DNA of 64,000 nucleotides from Podocnemis expansa. Its lineage: Eukaryota; Chordata; Testudines; Podocnemididae. The first letter of the stretch is position 1, and the number at the start of each line of letters is the position of its first letter. The position numbers and the translations under genes are program-made. The notes under the pieces were generated by a model that made no database searches, was not told where the DNA came from, and saw nothing but the letters and a program-made list of their open reading frames with translations. The stretch covers positions 186,001 to 250,000 of the forward strand of contig ML682030.1 of NCBI GenBank assembly GCA_007922195.1, in the 5' to 3' direction. Positions 33,476 through 46,365 of this stretch are shown here, one piece after another.

Positions 33476-34410
33476 AACTAATGTCCACATTGGACAAGAC
33501 ATCATTCACTATTACACAGACATTTACTATCAAGTGGTATCACTTCTGTTGGCATTGCCAGCAATTGCAAAGACTGAATGGGCTAAAGCAACTATCCTCC
33601 ACTCCGCTACTGCTTTGGGACAGAAATACAGATGACACTTGTGGGAAACCCATACTGTTCCTGCCTGTTCTGTTGTATGGACGTGGAGAGAGTTTCAATC
33701 TCCTCTTCAAAAGCACTGTTATGTACTTAAAAGGGAAAAAAGGGCAAAGCTGCTCTGAGGCAAGTCATGCTCCTTCAAGTGGGACTCAGAGGAAGCAGCT
33801 ATGATTAAATACCTGCTGTCATTACCACAAGAGATGACATCACGCATAGCTTCCACCTATCTCTCCTTATTCCTACCTTCAGACCTCTCCCTGCTGAACC
33901 TCATGAGGGACTGCCCGTCTGGTGGGAGGATCATAGCATCGGAGCTAACTCCGCCCCTCTTACTCATTCTGCTCTCCACATGTAACCCCGCTGGTTCTCG
34001 AAGACTATAAGGAAACCCAACTTCCTTCCTGCTACAAGGCTTCAAGAATTTGGGGAAGTGGTGTCTTTGGCAAACAGGGGGGGAAAAATGATCCTGTGAT
34101 TTAAAGGTACCTCATCTGGAACTAATCACAAAACTCATCTCTTAGATACAGGCTCAGACCTACAAAACAACATCCTCATTCTCATGCCTTCGGTAATTAA
34201 CCAAGTTATTTCTCTTATAGGCTAGGAAAAATGACAGAGAAATTGTGATTTGCTATTACATATGGGAAGCACTGAAATATCCTAGTGATGGTGGCCACAG
34301 AATTGGTGGTGTTGACCAATATATGCTAGACTAATAAATCACATCAACATCTATTATTCACATCACACATATTAATGAGTATCAGACACACTATCACCAT
34401 GAAACTATAT

Positions 34411-34443
34411 TGTATGTGTGTGTGTGTATATATATTATATATA
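34411..34443. repeat. (TG)n(TA)n microsatellite
   Basis: TGTATGTGTGTGTGTGTATATATATTATAT compound dinucleotide run, followed by a TACATACACAC stretch in the opposite sense. Confidence 0.85.
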
Positions 34444-34661
34444 ATCTACATACACACTTCTAGCAGATAAGTGGCCTGAATATAAGAAATAAAAATAATA
34501 AAAACATGAATAGCATTGCACTATTTTATGGTTGGATTATAACTATCATTTCATAATACCAATTAAAATTTTTGGGCAAAGTTCAAAAAGGCCTCAGCTG
34601 CAACTACACATACAATTTTTTTTGTCTCAAATAATTTAACTATGAAACAAAAAACATGTTT

Positions 34662-34690
34662 TTGTTTATTTATTTATTTATTTATTTTTA
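34662..34690. repeat. (TTTA)n microsatellite
   Basis: About seven TTTA units, last ones imperfect. Confidence 0.9.
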
Positions 34691-35560
34691 TTAATGGCAG
34701 GCTTTTTGTTCAAGGAAAAAATGCTGGCAGCAAAACTAACCAAACAACTTTCAGCATATTTCTACCTTTGTCTTTCAAGCACAAATGTCATAAATGAACT
34801 ACCCTCAAAATGCTTGCATAAATTTGCATCTAAGCTTCATTTTGCTACAGTTTTATAATGCCTTTTCTGTGCTATGTTTAAAAGAAAAGTTTAGGTTATA
34901 AAAGTTTAGGCTTCAAAATATTTAATAAAATATTAATTGCTATCACTAGTAAATTATCACTAACAAGCTTTAGTAAATATGCTTTTGCTATCTATCTTGC
35001 TAAATCAAACTGCCCAGGATCAGGAAACAATACGCCTTCTGTCAGAAGGCACTGAACATTTCTCTTAGACAACAGGAAACTACTAATATGTAAGTTATGG
35101 ATGTTAAAAAAAGTCTTCATGTGAAATCTACAAATGCATCTAAACACATGGGAGGGAGTGGGCCTTGTTAAAGAACATAAAAATAAGAGCTAAGAGCTAT
35201 TTTAGCAAAGAATAAAATAATTAAAGAGTGAAAAAAAAAATCAGGTCATTCTTCCAACATACCCTGTACCAGAGAATAACTTATGTAATAAATGACTTGG
35301 TTTCTATAACATTGTAAATAAATGAAGTTAATCTGTATCAGTTCAGGTTACTGGAAACAAGAGAAACATAAAATAAAAATGTAGTGTGTTAACCAGCTTG
35401 AGCAGTTTAAGGACACATCTCCCACAAACCAGAATAACCAGTAAAAAGTGAAGAAATTTCCGGGTTTCCAAAGAACAGAAGATATAGGGCATTATAATGG
35501 ACTTGTCAGCCAGACATCAATCTAGTATACTGGAACAAATGAGTAGGCAACTGCCCATAG

Positions 35561-36019
35561 CAGTGGTTCCCAACCTTTTCCTGTAACACGGCATACTTCA
35601 GTGAGACAAACTTTCATGACACATCCCCATTTTTATCTGAAGTGACTGCTCATAAACATCACATTTACTTACATTTAGTATGATTATGGTCTTACTGGAG
35701 ACGTTTGCAACATAGTGCATGCAACAAGCTAAGGAAGAAGCAAAATGTATTGATGTTTTAAATCCAATGGAAAAGAACACACATCACCTCAACTTTGCCC
35801 AACTGCATGTAGAATGTTCACATTTTAGAATCAAAAGACCGATACCTCACTTTTAATTTGATGACTAATTTTCACAAGTTTTCTGAGTTGTAGTTTTGGT
35901 TGGATGCAAAATTGTTTAAGATGAAACAATGTTCGTTCTACATTTATTTTCATTACCTTTGTATAAAATTTCACGGCATACTTGTACAGTTCTCACATCA
36001 CACCTGTTGAAAAGCAGTG
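35561..36019. mobile_element. non-autonomous hAT transposon, 459 bp
   Basis: Left end CAGTGGTTCCCAACCTTTTC, right end GTTGAAAAGCAGTG; 8-bp flanks GCCCATAG (35553-35560) and GCCCACAG (36020-36027), 7 of 8 matching. AT-rich body, unlike most other hATs here. Confidence 0.85.
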
Positions 36020-36027
36020 GCCCACAG

Positions 36028-36815
36028 AAATGTTATAAAGACCACTAGCTTGGCCAGTTTAATAATAATTTAAAATGGACATTAAGTGAAGTAAGTTCAG
36101 ACATATACCTGTAGTTTTCAATCTCCCTCATTGCAATATATTTAAATTTGCTTTGCATGGAAAACCTATGTATCCTTGTATGTTTCAATGTTAATATAAT
36201 GGCATCTTATCACTGGGTGCAAGGCACAATGGCTAGCAAAAAACTAGACCTGCTATTCACTGACTGTGAAGTTTAACATAATGCTGCTTATCTCGACCTT
36301 CTGCAGCCTGTGTGTCCACTGTCAGAGCATCAAGTTTGAATTAAATGGTGCTGTAATTTGACCTGATAATGCCACCCCCTGCAAATGGTGTAGCACTGAG
36401 GTCAAAAATCTACAATTTGAATTTAGATCAGCGTAGCCAGAAAGTAGCTGAAATCTTGATTTTCCAGTTTTACGAGTCTGCTGCATCATAGCAACATAGA
36501 TCTTCCTCCGCCTGCAGCCCCAGAGTTTTCTATTAATTCCTCTCTCTCTGCATGCAACGTGCCTCTGTTGTGACTGCAGCACTGAAACAGCAAGAAAAAG
36601 CTCCCCCTCCTTATTTATTTATTTATTTATTTTAAGAAAAGAGGGGAGAGGGAATCAGTGGAGGATGACTGCCTCCTCACAAGCCCCTGTGCTTACTACC
36701 CACAGCATAATACATTCCAGGAAGTAATGTGAACTGTTGGGACATGAGACCTTGAGAGAGCAGTCTGCTATGATCACTATCCTTCACCTTTTGCAATTCA
36801 ATAGAATAAGATTCA
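36028..36815. other. unique stretch with (TTAT)n
   Basis: A TTAT microsatellite at 36611-36634; otherwise nothing recognised. Confidence 0.5.
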
Positions 36816-36823
36816 ATTACAAT

Positions 36824-37323
36824 CAGGGATTAAAAGTAAGCCGGAATGCAGGGGCAAACTATTCTTCGGGGCTCAGAGTTCCAGGCCCTCTAAAAACAGA
36901 AATGGTACCAGATTCTGTGTTCCGGGGCCCACCATTGAAAAACAGTGGGACCTGGAATGCAGCGTTCTGGTTCTATTTTCTATTTTTAGGGGGCTTGAAC
37001 ATTGGGCCCCTAAAAATAGCAGGCGCCAGAATGGTGTTCTGCCACGCATTCCGGCAGTCAAGGGATGGGGGTGGGCTTCCCTGCACATGCACAGGCTGCA
37101 GAGTTTCCTGGCCCAGCACACTGCCCGTGAGTACGGGGGAAGCCCAGCTCATACTTGTGGTGGGAGGAGTACTGGGGGTGGCTGAGCTGGGGTGGATTTC
37201 GGAGAGAGTGGAGTGGATATTGGGGGCAGTAGCTGGGGTGCTTGAAGGGGGCCTGGACATGCAGGAGGGGCCCCACTCGCTTAGGAGGGTTCCAGGGCCT
37301 GCTGAATTATACTTTAATCCCTG
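36824..37323. mobile_element. non-autonomous hAT transposon, 500 bp
   Basis: Ends CAGGGATTAAAAGTAAG and TATACTTTAATCCCTG. Reverse-oriented relative of 30727-31221: it shares GTAAGCCGGAATGC / CTATTTTTAGGGG blocks. Flanks ATTACAAT and ATTAATCC share only the first four bases. The 195-codon frame at 36737-37324 spans the element and is fortuitous. Confidence 0.83.
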
Positions 37324-37480
37324 ATTAATCCAACTCCCAGTGCAGACAAGCCCCTATTCCACTGTTTGGTATCTTTCCAATACTAGACTCCAAAGTTTAA
37401 ATGAAATTATTGGTTCTATTTCAGGATTATGAAACACAATAGCTATTCAAAGCATCAGGCAGTGGAAACAATCTCTAAAC

Positions 37481-37962
37481 CAGTGGTCCCCAAACTGAGG
37501 GGCACATCCTGTCCACAGAGAGAGGGGAGATTATTAGAACCCACAGCAAATCCGACAGGGAGTGGGAAGGGAGCATCACGCTGCTAGTCCTGCTCCTCTC
37601 CAAGATCATCTAGGCCTCAGTCTCATTCTGCTCCTGTCTGGCTCAGATGTGAGACAGAGCCAGCCACCAGTGGGGGCAGAGAGGGAGCAAAACATTCCAG
37701 CTCTTCTCTGTTCGCAGGCCAGCTCCACCCTGAACCCCATTCAGTTTCCTGTCCTGCACCATCCTCAGTCCCACTCCACCCCCCAAATGCAGCCCAGATG
37801 TGTCCTCTTTCCCTCTCTATCACCATACCCCCAGCACCTCCCTGAGTGCCGTCTCAAAGGAAGCCTGGGCTGTGCAGTAATGAAGGGTGCGTGTGGACAG
37901 ATTCTATTCATGATACGGAGAGGAGGGAGTGTACCATGCCTGGTCAAGTTTCCACACCACTG
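37481..37962. mobile_element. non-autonomous hAT transposon, 482 bp
   Basis: Ends CAGTGGTCCCCAAACT and AAGTTTCCACACCACTG; flanks CTCTAAAC (37473-37480) and CTCTAACC (37963-37970), 7 of 8 matching. GC-rich body with no transposase. Confidence 0.9.
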
Positions 37963-37970
37963 CTCTAACC

Positions 37971-39775
37971 CATGATTCATGGTATTGAGGTTCTGATTAC
38001 TGAAGAACAGCACCCTGTATACAGCACCCAAGACACTGCAAAGTTGTTTAATCAAACAAATAAAAATTAATGAACCAATGGCAGTACATAATGCAAAGAC
38101 AAGGGAAAAAACATGTCAACACAGAAATTATTTGTACTGCTTACAGTAATTATACATTAACTACTATAACCAATTCATTAGGAAATATTGAAAAGAAAAA
38201 TGATCAGACCTCATAAATGAAGAGCATTTAGTTATGTGCAATTGTCCACAGTGTATAATGAAACTAGGGTGAACTGGCAATGTGTTAAATTACGCAAACA
38301 AATCCTCTTTGGTACACTTCATAATTAGGATCAATGACAGAGCATCCTAACTGAGGTTCATGTTATTTCAAACAATCTTGCATATTGCCTGATTCTATGA
38401 ATATTCTTTTAAGTTATCTTGACCCATTCTGAGTCTTACAGCAATATTCAATAAAGTAGTTACTGTCCATTCAGACCATTATTTGAAAGAGAGCCTCTAC
38501 ACAAAACATCTGGATTTCTCTCTGTTGCTGGTGCATACTCAGCAATGTAAACTGAAAGGACACAACCTGTTGTTACATTAAAGGAGATCAATACATGCCC
38601 GGATGCAATGTTTTGCCATCACAATGTGTGTGTATGGCCATGATGGCTTGAACCTGTAGAATGAGATAGAGAGGCTAGCCACTCACCTCCTATACAGTTA
38701 GATTTACCAGATGGCCATAGTCAGAAGAAACAGTGACCTGCAATGTTGATGGACAATATTGTCTGACAACTAATTACAAGACTGATACAGGGACACCTTG
38801 TCTGTCATGTGTCTACTCCCATTTTTGTTTTACTCATGTACATAGCAATGGGAGACAAACTACAGCAATGTCTATCTCAGTTTTTTTAGAATAAATCCAT
38901 ACTACAAAGTGAACCCCAGTATCACTGTAAAAATAAATAAAATCTAATCACTTTTTAATGTGGATATTGATCCATTTACCTTGCATTTAAAAATATTAAA
39001 CCAAAGACATACATATTATTCAAATTACCAATAACATGCACAAGGCAAAAACAAACCTTGCCTGACCTTTTGCGTGATGGAGATCTTAAAACACTGATTT
39101 CCCACACTTGGTGTAGAAGATGAATTTAAAGCTTTACTCACATTGCAGGATGTATTAGTTTTAGTTGTGTTGATTATGTCTTGCCACTTATGCAGTTTGT
39201 TTAGACATAAATCAGATACAAATTTTACACACATTTCCAGTAGCTAGGTAGTCTTAACTGATGCAAGAGTCTATATAACCCTCTTTGTATATGCTAAGTA
39301 TCTCGCTTTGGAGGCCTGAAGTCAGTTTTTGCAACATAAAACAGCAAATTTGTCAACGGCAAAATACATAACTTCCCTTCTCTGATACAAACTGGGGAGG
39401 TACCTTCACAGACCAGTACTTAGAATGCTATTATCCAAAGAAACGTAAGAAAGGTAGAGGTACAGAACAAGTTCAGGAACTGGTACAAACAGATAGATTA
39501 GATCTGAGTGACATATAAAGAGTTTTGTAACTTGTAAAATCAACCTATAAACACTTCTTGCTGAAATGTGTCACTATGGAAGAAAGCCTTCTGTGCAAAC
39601 TGAATTTAACAATGTTACATGAGGCAGCTTCCCTGAAACAGGTAATGTGCTGAATCTTTGACTTAGTGAGAAACCTGACTGATATTAGTTACTTGGTTTC
39701 TGGAATATTTTCCATAATGAACCAAAGTGTGATCAAGCAATTGATTATACAATTTACCAACAGCAGGTAGATTAG
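37971..39775. other. unique AT-rich stretch
   Basis: No repeat ends, exon or RNA gene recognised. Confidence 0.5.
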
Positions 39776-39985
39776 TTAACAGGTTAGGGAGTCAGGAAAT
39801 ATGAATTATATTCTTACCTATGCCACTGACCTACAGAAAGTTATTTAACTCATGCTTTTATTTCTCCATCCATGAATAGGGATTATTAATCCTTAAAAAC
39901 TCATAAGGGTAGTGAAGTGAAATTCATTAGCATTTGTCAGAGGGTGCTTTGGGATCCACAGATGGAAGACACAATGGAAACAGAC
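39776..39985 (+). mobile_element. MIR-like SINE
   Basis: GCCACTGACCTACAGAAAGTT, ATTTCTCCATCCATGAATAG, GTGCTTTGGGATCCACAGAT follow the MIR order (CORE, then the GCTTTGAGATC tail). Strongly decayed. Confidence 0.6.
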
Positions 39986-40285
39986 AAGCCTCTTGTATTA
40001 GAAAGATTAGATGCAAACACTTATTAATTACTACCAACTGATTATTAGCCTATCCATTGGGTTTCCATCTTTAACACACCCTTGGTGATTCTGCTTATCA
40101 GCCTTTCTTGTTAGTGTATGCCAAGTTCTTTCAAAGGCAGTAAGCACAAGCCAGGTTTAGACAAGCTATGACCGTTAAAACAGAACCATGTAATAGAAAA
40201 TAGAGGTCAGATTAATATGGGTTCAAAGGTCCACACAACACAAAGGGGGCTAATCAGCATTTAATTGAGAACATCTTTACTTATA

Positions 40286-40422
40286 AACAAGGAGTCCTAT
40301 GGCACTTTTAAAAACTAACCATGAGAGCTTATGCAATAAATAAATTTGCTGGTCTTTTAAAAGTGTCACAGGACTCCTTTATTTTGCTAAACTAGACTAA
40401 CATGGCTACCCTTTTGGATCTT
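40286..40422. repeat. palindromic ribozyme-family repeat (family A), centre lost
   Basis: Left arm AACAAGGAGTCCTATGGCAC at 40287 and right arm AAGTGTCACAGGACTCCTTT at 40361 are inverted; right arm ends CTAGACTAACATGGCTACCC. The inner fold is reduced to ATGAGAGCTTATGCAATAAA, so both hammerhead cores are gone. Confidence 0.75.
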
Positions 40423-41149
40423 ACAAGCACCCTTGAAACACCTAGCACCATGCACAGCTATGAGACATTCACAAGTAAACGTGTGTCTTACCAGAAGATT
40501 TCAATGTGTGTAATGCCTTACATATAAAGTCAGGAAGCCCTCAGCCTTATGCCTCACCCAAAATCATTTCTCTCCCATTTTAGCCCAAGCATTTCAATCC
40601 AACTCTACAGGTAGCAAATTGAAATGTTTAGTGGTCCATCGAAGACAGATTGAATCTGAAAAGAATACAGCAATAATAATGAATATCATAGACTAAAGCT
40701 CTCGCCAATGACAGCAATGATGTAGGAAGAATGATTGAGCATTTCTTAAACTTCTACCATTGTGAAAGCAACCTATTATTTTCCTGGTTGTTCTCCGAAA
40801 TGTCTCAATCACGGACAGAACCAGTGAATGAGAAATAATACAGTTCATTTTCTCCAGTTTTTGTTCAATAGCTATATTGCTGTATACTGCATTCTCCCTT
40901 CAGTTGCATCAACAACATGGTTAATATTTTTGCACTCACTTTTTTTTGTTTTTGATAGATTGATGGATGCTCCACTTAAAAACTGTGTGCGTCTTTAAGA
41001 AGACATGATAATTTCCTATAACAAGATTTTTAATGTCTTGATCCTGAAGAAAAACGAAGTTCCAACAACATAATGGCTACAAAATCAGCTGACAAAAGAA
41101 ACATCAGAGCTACTATTCTAACCTTACAACATATTGCTGTGTCTGAAGA
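40423..41149. other. unique AT-rich stretch
   Basis: Nothing recognised. Confidence 0.5.
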
Positions 41150-41475
41150 TCTTGGCACAGCAGTTCAAGGGCGCTCTTCTGTAACCCTGGATTCAAATCC
41201 TGGCTGATGCCACAAGTTCTCCTGATGGTCTAACATGCTCCCTAAGCTGATACTGGGAAGATCTATATACCACAGCTTGAGCCTCCCAGGCTGGGCAGAT
41301 GGACTTGCATTTATAGGGCTCATGCTGGCACAGTGAAAACAGCAATGTGGACATTGCACCTGAGCTTACACCACCCAGTCCCCTAGATCTGAGCTTGAGG
41401 AGCTAGCCCAAGACTCAGCTAGTGCAAGTCTGTCAGCCTGGGAGGCTCAGTCACAACTGTGATGTAGACCTACCA
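41150..41475. mobile_element. possible MITE relic (GTAGACCTACC end)
   Basis: Right end CTGTGATGTAGACCTACC resembles the TGTAGAC ends of the families at 16096 and 28225, and CTTGAGCCTCCCAGGCTGGG occurs inverted as CAGCCTGGGAGGCTCAGTC (41434), giving an internal palindrome arm. Left end not found. Confidence 0.4.
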
Positions 41476-44400
41476 AACGCATAACTATATCATAAAAGCC
41501 CCACACTTAATTAACCCAAGTTCAGACATACTGCTGCTGTTTCTGGACAATACAAACTTTGGATTGGAGTAATGGGTGTGCTGCACAACAGGATTTAGAG
41601 CCCTAAGCAGGCAGGAGAAGAACCTAATGTGGAGAAGCAACACGTTGAAAATCATAAGTGACACAGAACGGATACAGAGCTGTTGTGCAACAAATCATCA
41701 CGCACCTGCCAGAACTTTGCCCGAGTCAGATCAACACTATCATCCTCAAAGTATGTGAAAACTAAAACTAACATCCAGCCATGTGCTTAGTCCCACCATG
41801 AAAGTAATGAGTCAAAGAGCTGAAGCAACTCTGTGTCTCCTCATAGATCCCAATCCTTTAAACATTTTGCATTTTACTGTGTTGATGCTTATGGAGGATG
41901 GGGGAAAATTACTCAGAGTGCAAAACAAGAGGTTTTAAAGTGCACGGATCCTGGGGTAAGCTGGTCATTTTTACTTTAAAAAGAAATGACCAAAAGATGA
42001 CATCACGAAAATTGAGCAGATCCCACAGTTTGGATCCCCAGGCTATTTATAAACAAAAGCCACTCTTTCCCATGCTCCAAGTGTCTTCACATCATTTAAC
42101 ATGCACAACAAACATCATGATAGACAGTTTAAGTCACTATCCCACTCCTTCTATACACACACGTGTATAGTGCAGCAGACTTAATAATCAAATAAAGAAG
42201 GATGAGGCTGAATGGAGAGATTGGATCAATAGACCAGTGACAGCTGGCAACAAATCCTTATTTAAAATGAAACAGAAAAGACAAAAACAAAGAAAAAACT
42301 ATATATGCAGAGTTACCTCATTTGCATCCAGAAATCCTACTTCCATTTGCACTCTTCTCATCCCCTTCCTCTGCAAACTTTGGCTCTGGCTTATTTTAAG
42401 ATGCTACAATTGAGACAAAGTCCCCCTCTGCTCCTCTGATTGGAACTGAAGGAGGACCAAATTGAACAACTCAGGGTTTTTAAATGGATGAGTCAATTCA
42501 TCTCCCAGTGGTTTGCAAAATGTGAGGATAAATACAGCTGTATTACTTTAATTTGATTTTAAAAATTGTCTGATGCATTCACTTGACCAGCTTTTGTATA
42601 GACTTCCAGCCTGAGCCAAAGCCTGACAGAACATTTATGATGCCCCTTTGGGGGCCTAGAGGTAAAATAACCAGCTAATATGAACTCCAGTCATTGTTTC
42701 TCTGTATGGAGATAAGAGAGCAGAATTTGGTTTTATCTAGTGCCTTTCCCAGTGAAAAGCATCCCAAAGCCTCTGAGACAGAAATTAACTGGATACAGTT
42801 TAAACAAACAGGGCAGACATGGGACTGATCCTCCAAGGTGCTTCAGCAGTGAGGGAAATTAGCTCCTCTTCTCACCTTGCAGGACTGGGACCCTTGTGAA
42901 TGTGACAATAGCGCTGACATAAGTTGTTTTTACTGAAAAAGAAAATGGCTCTGCACACCCCACTCCTTACTGGAACTACCATATGATTCAACTTTTAATT
43001 GGAGAACAACAAGAAATGCTCAAGAAAGCACCTCATCTTCTCATTATACTACTAATTATTACTGATAAGAACTGGCAATGTGCTTGGTTATGTACGAGAC
43101 ACAAAATTAAGATGGTTCCTCCCCAAAAAGTTTAGAATCAGAGTAGTGTATACAATGGGAATCCCAGAAGAAAGGATAATCATCTGTTTTGCCAAGTATT
43201 TGGTTTGGGTCACTGCTTGAACACAAAAAGTTGTGAGTCTTTAGGAGGGACCTGCAGATGGAGAGTGGTGACTTATGAACAAGGATGGATTAGCATGGAA
43301 AAAAGCACAGAGAAGCGAGTGGGAGACTGCTACATGCAATGAGGCTAACGGAGATGAGGAAGTGACATGAGATAAAATGGAATCAATAACGTCAACCAGA
43401 GCCAGGTTGTGTAAGATCTTGAAAGAGGACAAATTTCTTATATATCACCATCAATGGCCATGCTTACATAGATGGCAGTTAACATCATAACGCATGTTTG
43501 TTATCTGACACAAAATAGCAATTCACGAATCTCAAGAAGGCTGTGAATATATCAAGCTTTGGTATGACCACCAAAATGAAAATGATTTGTTGGAAACAGA
43601 ACTGTACAAAAGTCATTTAGCATTTCAAAGGGATTTACCTATGAGGTGATAGGTGAACTGGATTTAAGTCAGGAGAATAGACTCCATCGTGAGGAGTAAA
43701 TTCAGATTTATTTAATTTTTGTTGACATGAAAATAAGATGATCTTGTTTCATTATAATGATTCATAGGTTTTCAACATCTCTTCTTCTGGGGTCCTGCCA
43801 GGATTCATAATTTCTCTGGCCTTATTTTGTGCTATATACTCACTTTTTACTAGTCCCGTTTGCTTTCAGTTAAACACAAGCCTTTGATCCAGTTTTAATA
43901 TGACCCATGTGAGCCATTGCAGTTATCTTTTGTGTGTGCCATACACAATCCTATCCACAACTTCTCTGAACACAGAGCTGTGGTTTCCCTGAGATAGGAA
44001 GGGGTTCTGAAGCCAGATATCACTCTCAATGAAAATGGTAGAAATCGAAATAATTTCACTCTTTTCAGCAAAATTAATCTGGTTTTGCATTGGTGCACTT
44101 GACAGCAGAATGTGGCTTTTGGGAGTAGTTTTATTTTTTATTGGGGAAAGAGGAAAAAGGGTGGGGGCTGCCATTCAATACCATTTCAAACAGAGAATAT
44201 TAATGGTAGGAGACTAAAGAGTTCTGTGCTTCTATATATTAAAAACGACGGCATGCTCAGAAAATGAGCTGTTGCATGGTCAATGACTGCATCTTTTCTT
44301 TGGTTCTGTTTGATAGTGGGAAGTTTTGTCACTGTGTTAGCTACATATCATTCCAAATTCACTCATCCTAGCCTAAGATGTCTCTGAAAAAATCCTGTCA

Positions 44401-45060
44401 AATCACATTTTAAGTGAGTCTCAAATCTTAAATTCTTTCTTTAAATTTAAAAAGAATGAGCACTAAAAAGGCACTTGGTACAATGAAAACTGTTAATATG
44501 GCCTGGATTGTCACAGAGATGCAAGTTATAGTCCCATAAGTATGATAAAACCTACAGAACTGTTCAGCCCAGCATGCTTTTTGCTTTACATTTGAAGTTG
44601 TTAGTTAAGGAATTCAGAGTCTAAAAATAGAATTTTTAACCAACTAACCAAAGTGAGTGAGGCAGAAATGCCACTTCTTGTGAACCAATCACAGAAGTCG
44701 TAATTTTAAAATTAAGCCTCACTAATGATCTCGCAGTAGAACTCTCAAATGTCAAGATTTTTTTTTCCCCCTGCAACACAGAAGCGTCTTTAGACATTTA
44801 ACCTTGTTCAGGGTCCCCCACCCCAAACAAGGGAACATGATTTCTCCAACTGGCAGTTAATTGCAAATCACTTGGAAAGACAGAGAATTCACTTACACCT
44901 CAGAAAAACAAAGCTTTCAAATGGGGATGAGGAAAATGAGGCAAAGGAGAGAGAGCATGGCTACATCCCAGCAGGAAAAAGAAATTCCATGAGAGAGATA
45001 AAAAAAGAGGAGGGGCCAAACCTCAAATAAGCAACTAATTCAAATGCAAACAAATCCTGA
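41476..45060. other. long unique AT-rich stretch
   Basis: 3.6 kb without a recognised repeat, exon or RNA gene. Frames of 60-90 codons at 41.9, 43.2 and 43.9-44.2 kb have no family features and overlap opposite-strand frames. Confidence 0.5.
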
Positions 45061-45068
45061 CAGCTGAG

Positions 45069-45791
45069 GTGTGCTGGATTTAGGCACGAGTAAAGCATAC
45101 CATCACTTAGGGCCTCACATTATGAGGGGCCTCTAAACAGGTGGAAGACAACTAAGAAGATTTATCGTAATATATTTGATAATGCAAATAAGGCTCTTTG
45201 CATAATGTACATTTTATTTTGTTGGTTTTCGTTGCACCTTTGCCTATGTCTCAGGGGCTTAGTCAAAGGGGGCCCAGGCCGCCCACTTTCCCATGAGGTC
45301 TGCCCTTAGTGCGTGGCAGCAGTGCCAATTTTCCTACTGCAACTACAGGGTCACCCAGCAGCCAGCGGCCTCTGCTGTGAGCAGAGCAGAGGCACCAGCA
45401 CAGCACCTTTGCGCTGCTCACAGCCGTGGCCACTACTGGAGTTGAGGGTCTGGCCCTGGTGCCTTTGCCCCAATAGCAACTGCAGCAGCAAAGTTTGCCC
45501 TGCTGCTGGTGTGATGCCTCTTCCCCTCCCTGCGGGGGGGTGGTGGTCTCCCATTCATGTGACCAGAAGCTGCCCCTCGCGGAGGCCCACCCTCCCCTTT
45601 CAGGGGGCCAGCCAGAAATCAGGAGCCAGGTATGCCTTGCTATTTATATCTGCAAATATAGCAGATATTATTTATCTTTTCATTACCCCTCTTGTTCTAA
45701 CGTAATATACTTTTTTCCTCTTTATTTTTATGGTATGGGGCCGCTGAATCTTGACACAGCTTGGGGCATCAGCATGTTTTAATCCAGCCTG
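45069..45791. mobile_element. probable hAT transposon, 723 bp, GC-rich, perfect 8-bp target duplication
   Basis: Flanked by CAGCTGAG at 45061-45068 and 45792-45799. Ends GTGTGCTGGATTTAGG and TTTTAATCCAGCCTG share an inverted CTGGATT/AATCCAG core with a one-base offset. A nested element may start at CAGGGGCTTAGTCAAAGG (45252). The 130-codon frame 45313-45705 is inside and of no recognised family. Confidence 0.65.
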
Positions 45792-45799
45792 CAGCTGAG

Positions 45800-46365
45800 A
45801 GCTCTAAAAGTGAGAAATCCCATCAGCCACTTCTGGGCCCAGCCAGGGCTCCAGGTAAAAGCCCGTGGTGGCTGTTCCTGCCTGCCTGGGAAGTAGGAGA
45901 GGGGCCCCATTGCAGCCCCCATACCTGGGGAGGGTGAAGAAGCCTAAGGAGCAGAGATGAGGCTGGGAAGTGCTGAAGTGAGGGGCAGCTGATGGGATGC
46001 GGAGACAAGGAAGTGGGGTTCTGAGCAGATAGGATGAGTGCTAGGAGGATGAACAGACGGGCTATGGGGTCGATGGCTTGGGAGGACTGAAATGATGGGG
46101 GCTGCATGGGAAGAGAAGTGGTGGGGGCCACTGGGACAGGATTGAATTGCTGGGCAGGAGATGTGCAGAGGAGAGTGACCGCAATGGGGGGGGCCAAAAG
46201 TCACCTTCTCCGGTAAACATGGAAGAGTGGGCTATGCTAATTGCCACACGTACACGCCTGAGCAATGGGCAGGGGTAGTTCAATCATCAAGAGCAAACCT
46301 AAAAACCACAATTTCATCTTTTTAAAAATGTCATGATTTGGTTTCCAACTCCTGAAGCTGGCAAT
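45800..46365. other. GC- and purine-rich block, unclassified
   Basis: 45850-46200 is G-rich on the plus strand, producing overlapping long frames on the minus strand. Composition alone explains them. Possibly an old repeat. Confidence 0.35.

Larger units (their letters stand above)
33476..35552. other. long unique AT-rich stretch
   Basis: Holds two microsatellites (listed separately). 34560-35000 is very AT-rich with no repeat signature. No exon seen. Confidence 0.45.

Noticed and set aside
36824..37323. Target duplication for the second CAGGGATTAAA hAT
   Set aside because: Flanking 8-mers ATTACAAT and ATTAATCC agree in only four positions, so I do not claim a duplication.
36737..37324. 195-codon plus-strand open frame as a gene
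   Set aside because: It spans a hAT element from before its left end to its right end; GC-rich transposon body explains the length, and no protein family is recognisable.
45313..45705. 130-codon frame as a gene
   Set aside because: Inside a GC-rich element with an 8-bp target duplication; low-complexity composition.
45823..46204. Overlapping minus-strand frames rich in Pro and Ser
   Set aside because: Produced by the purine-rich plus strand; several frames are open at once, typical of composition, not coding.
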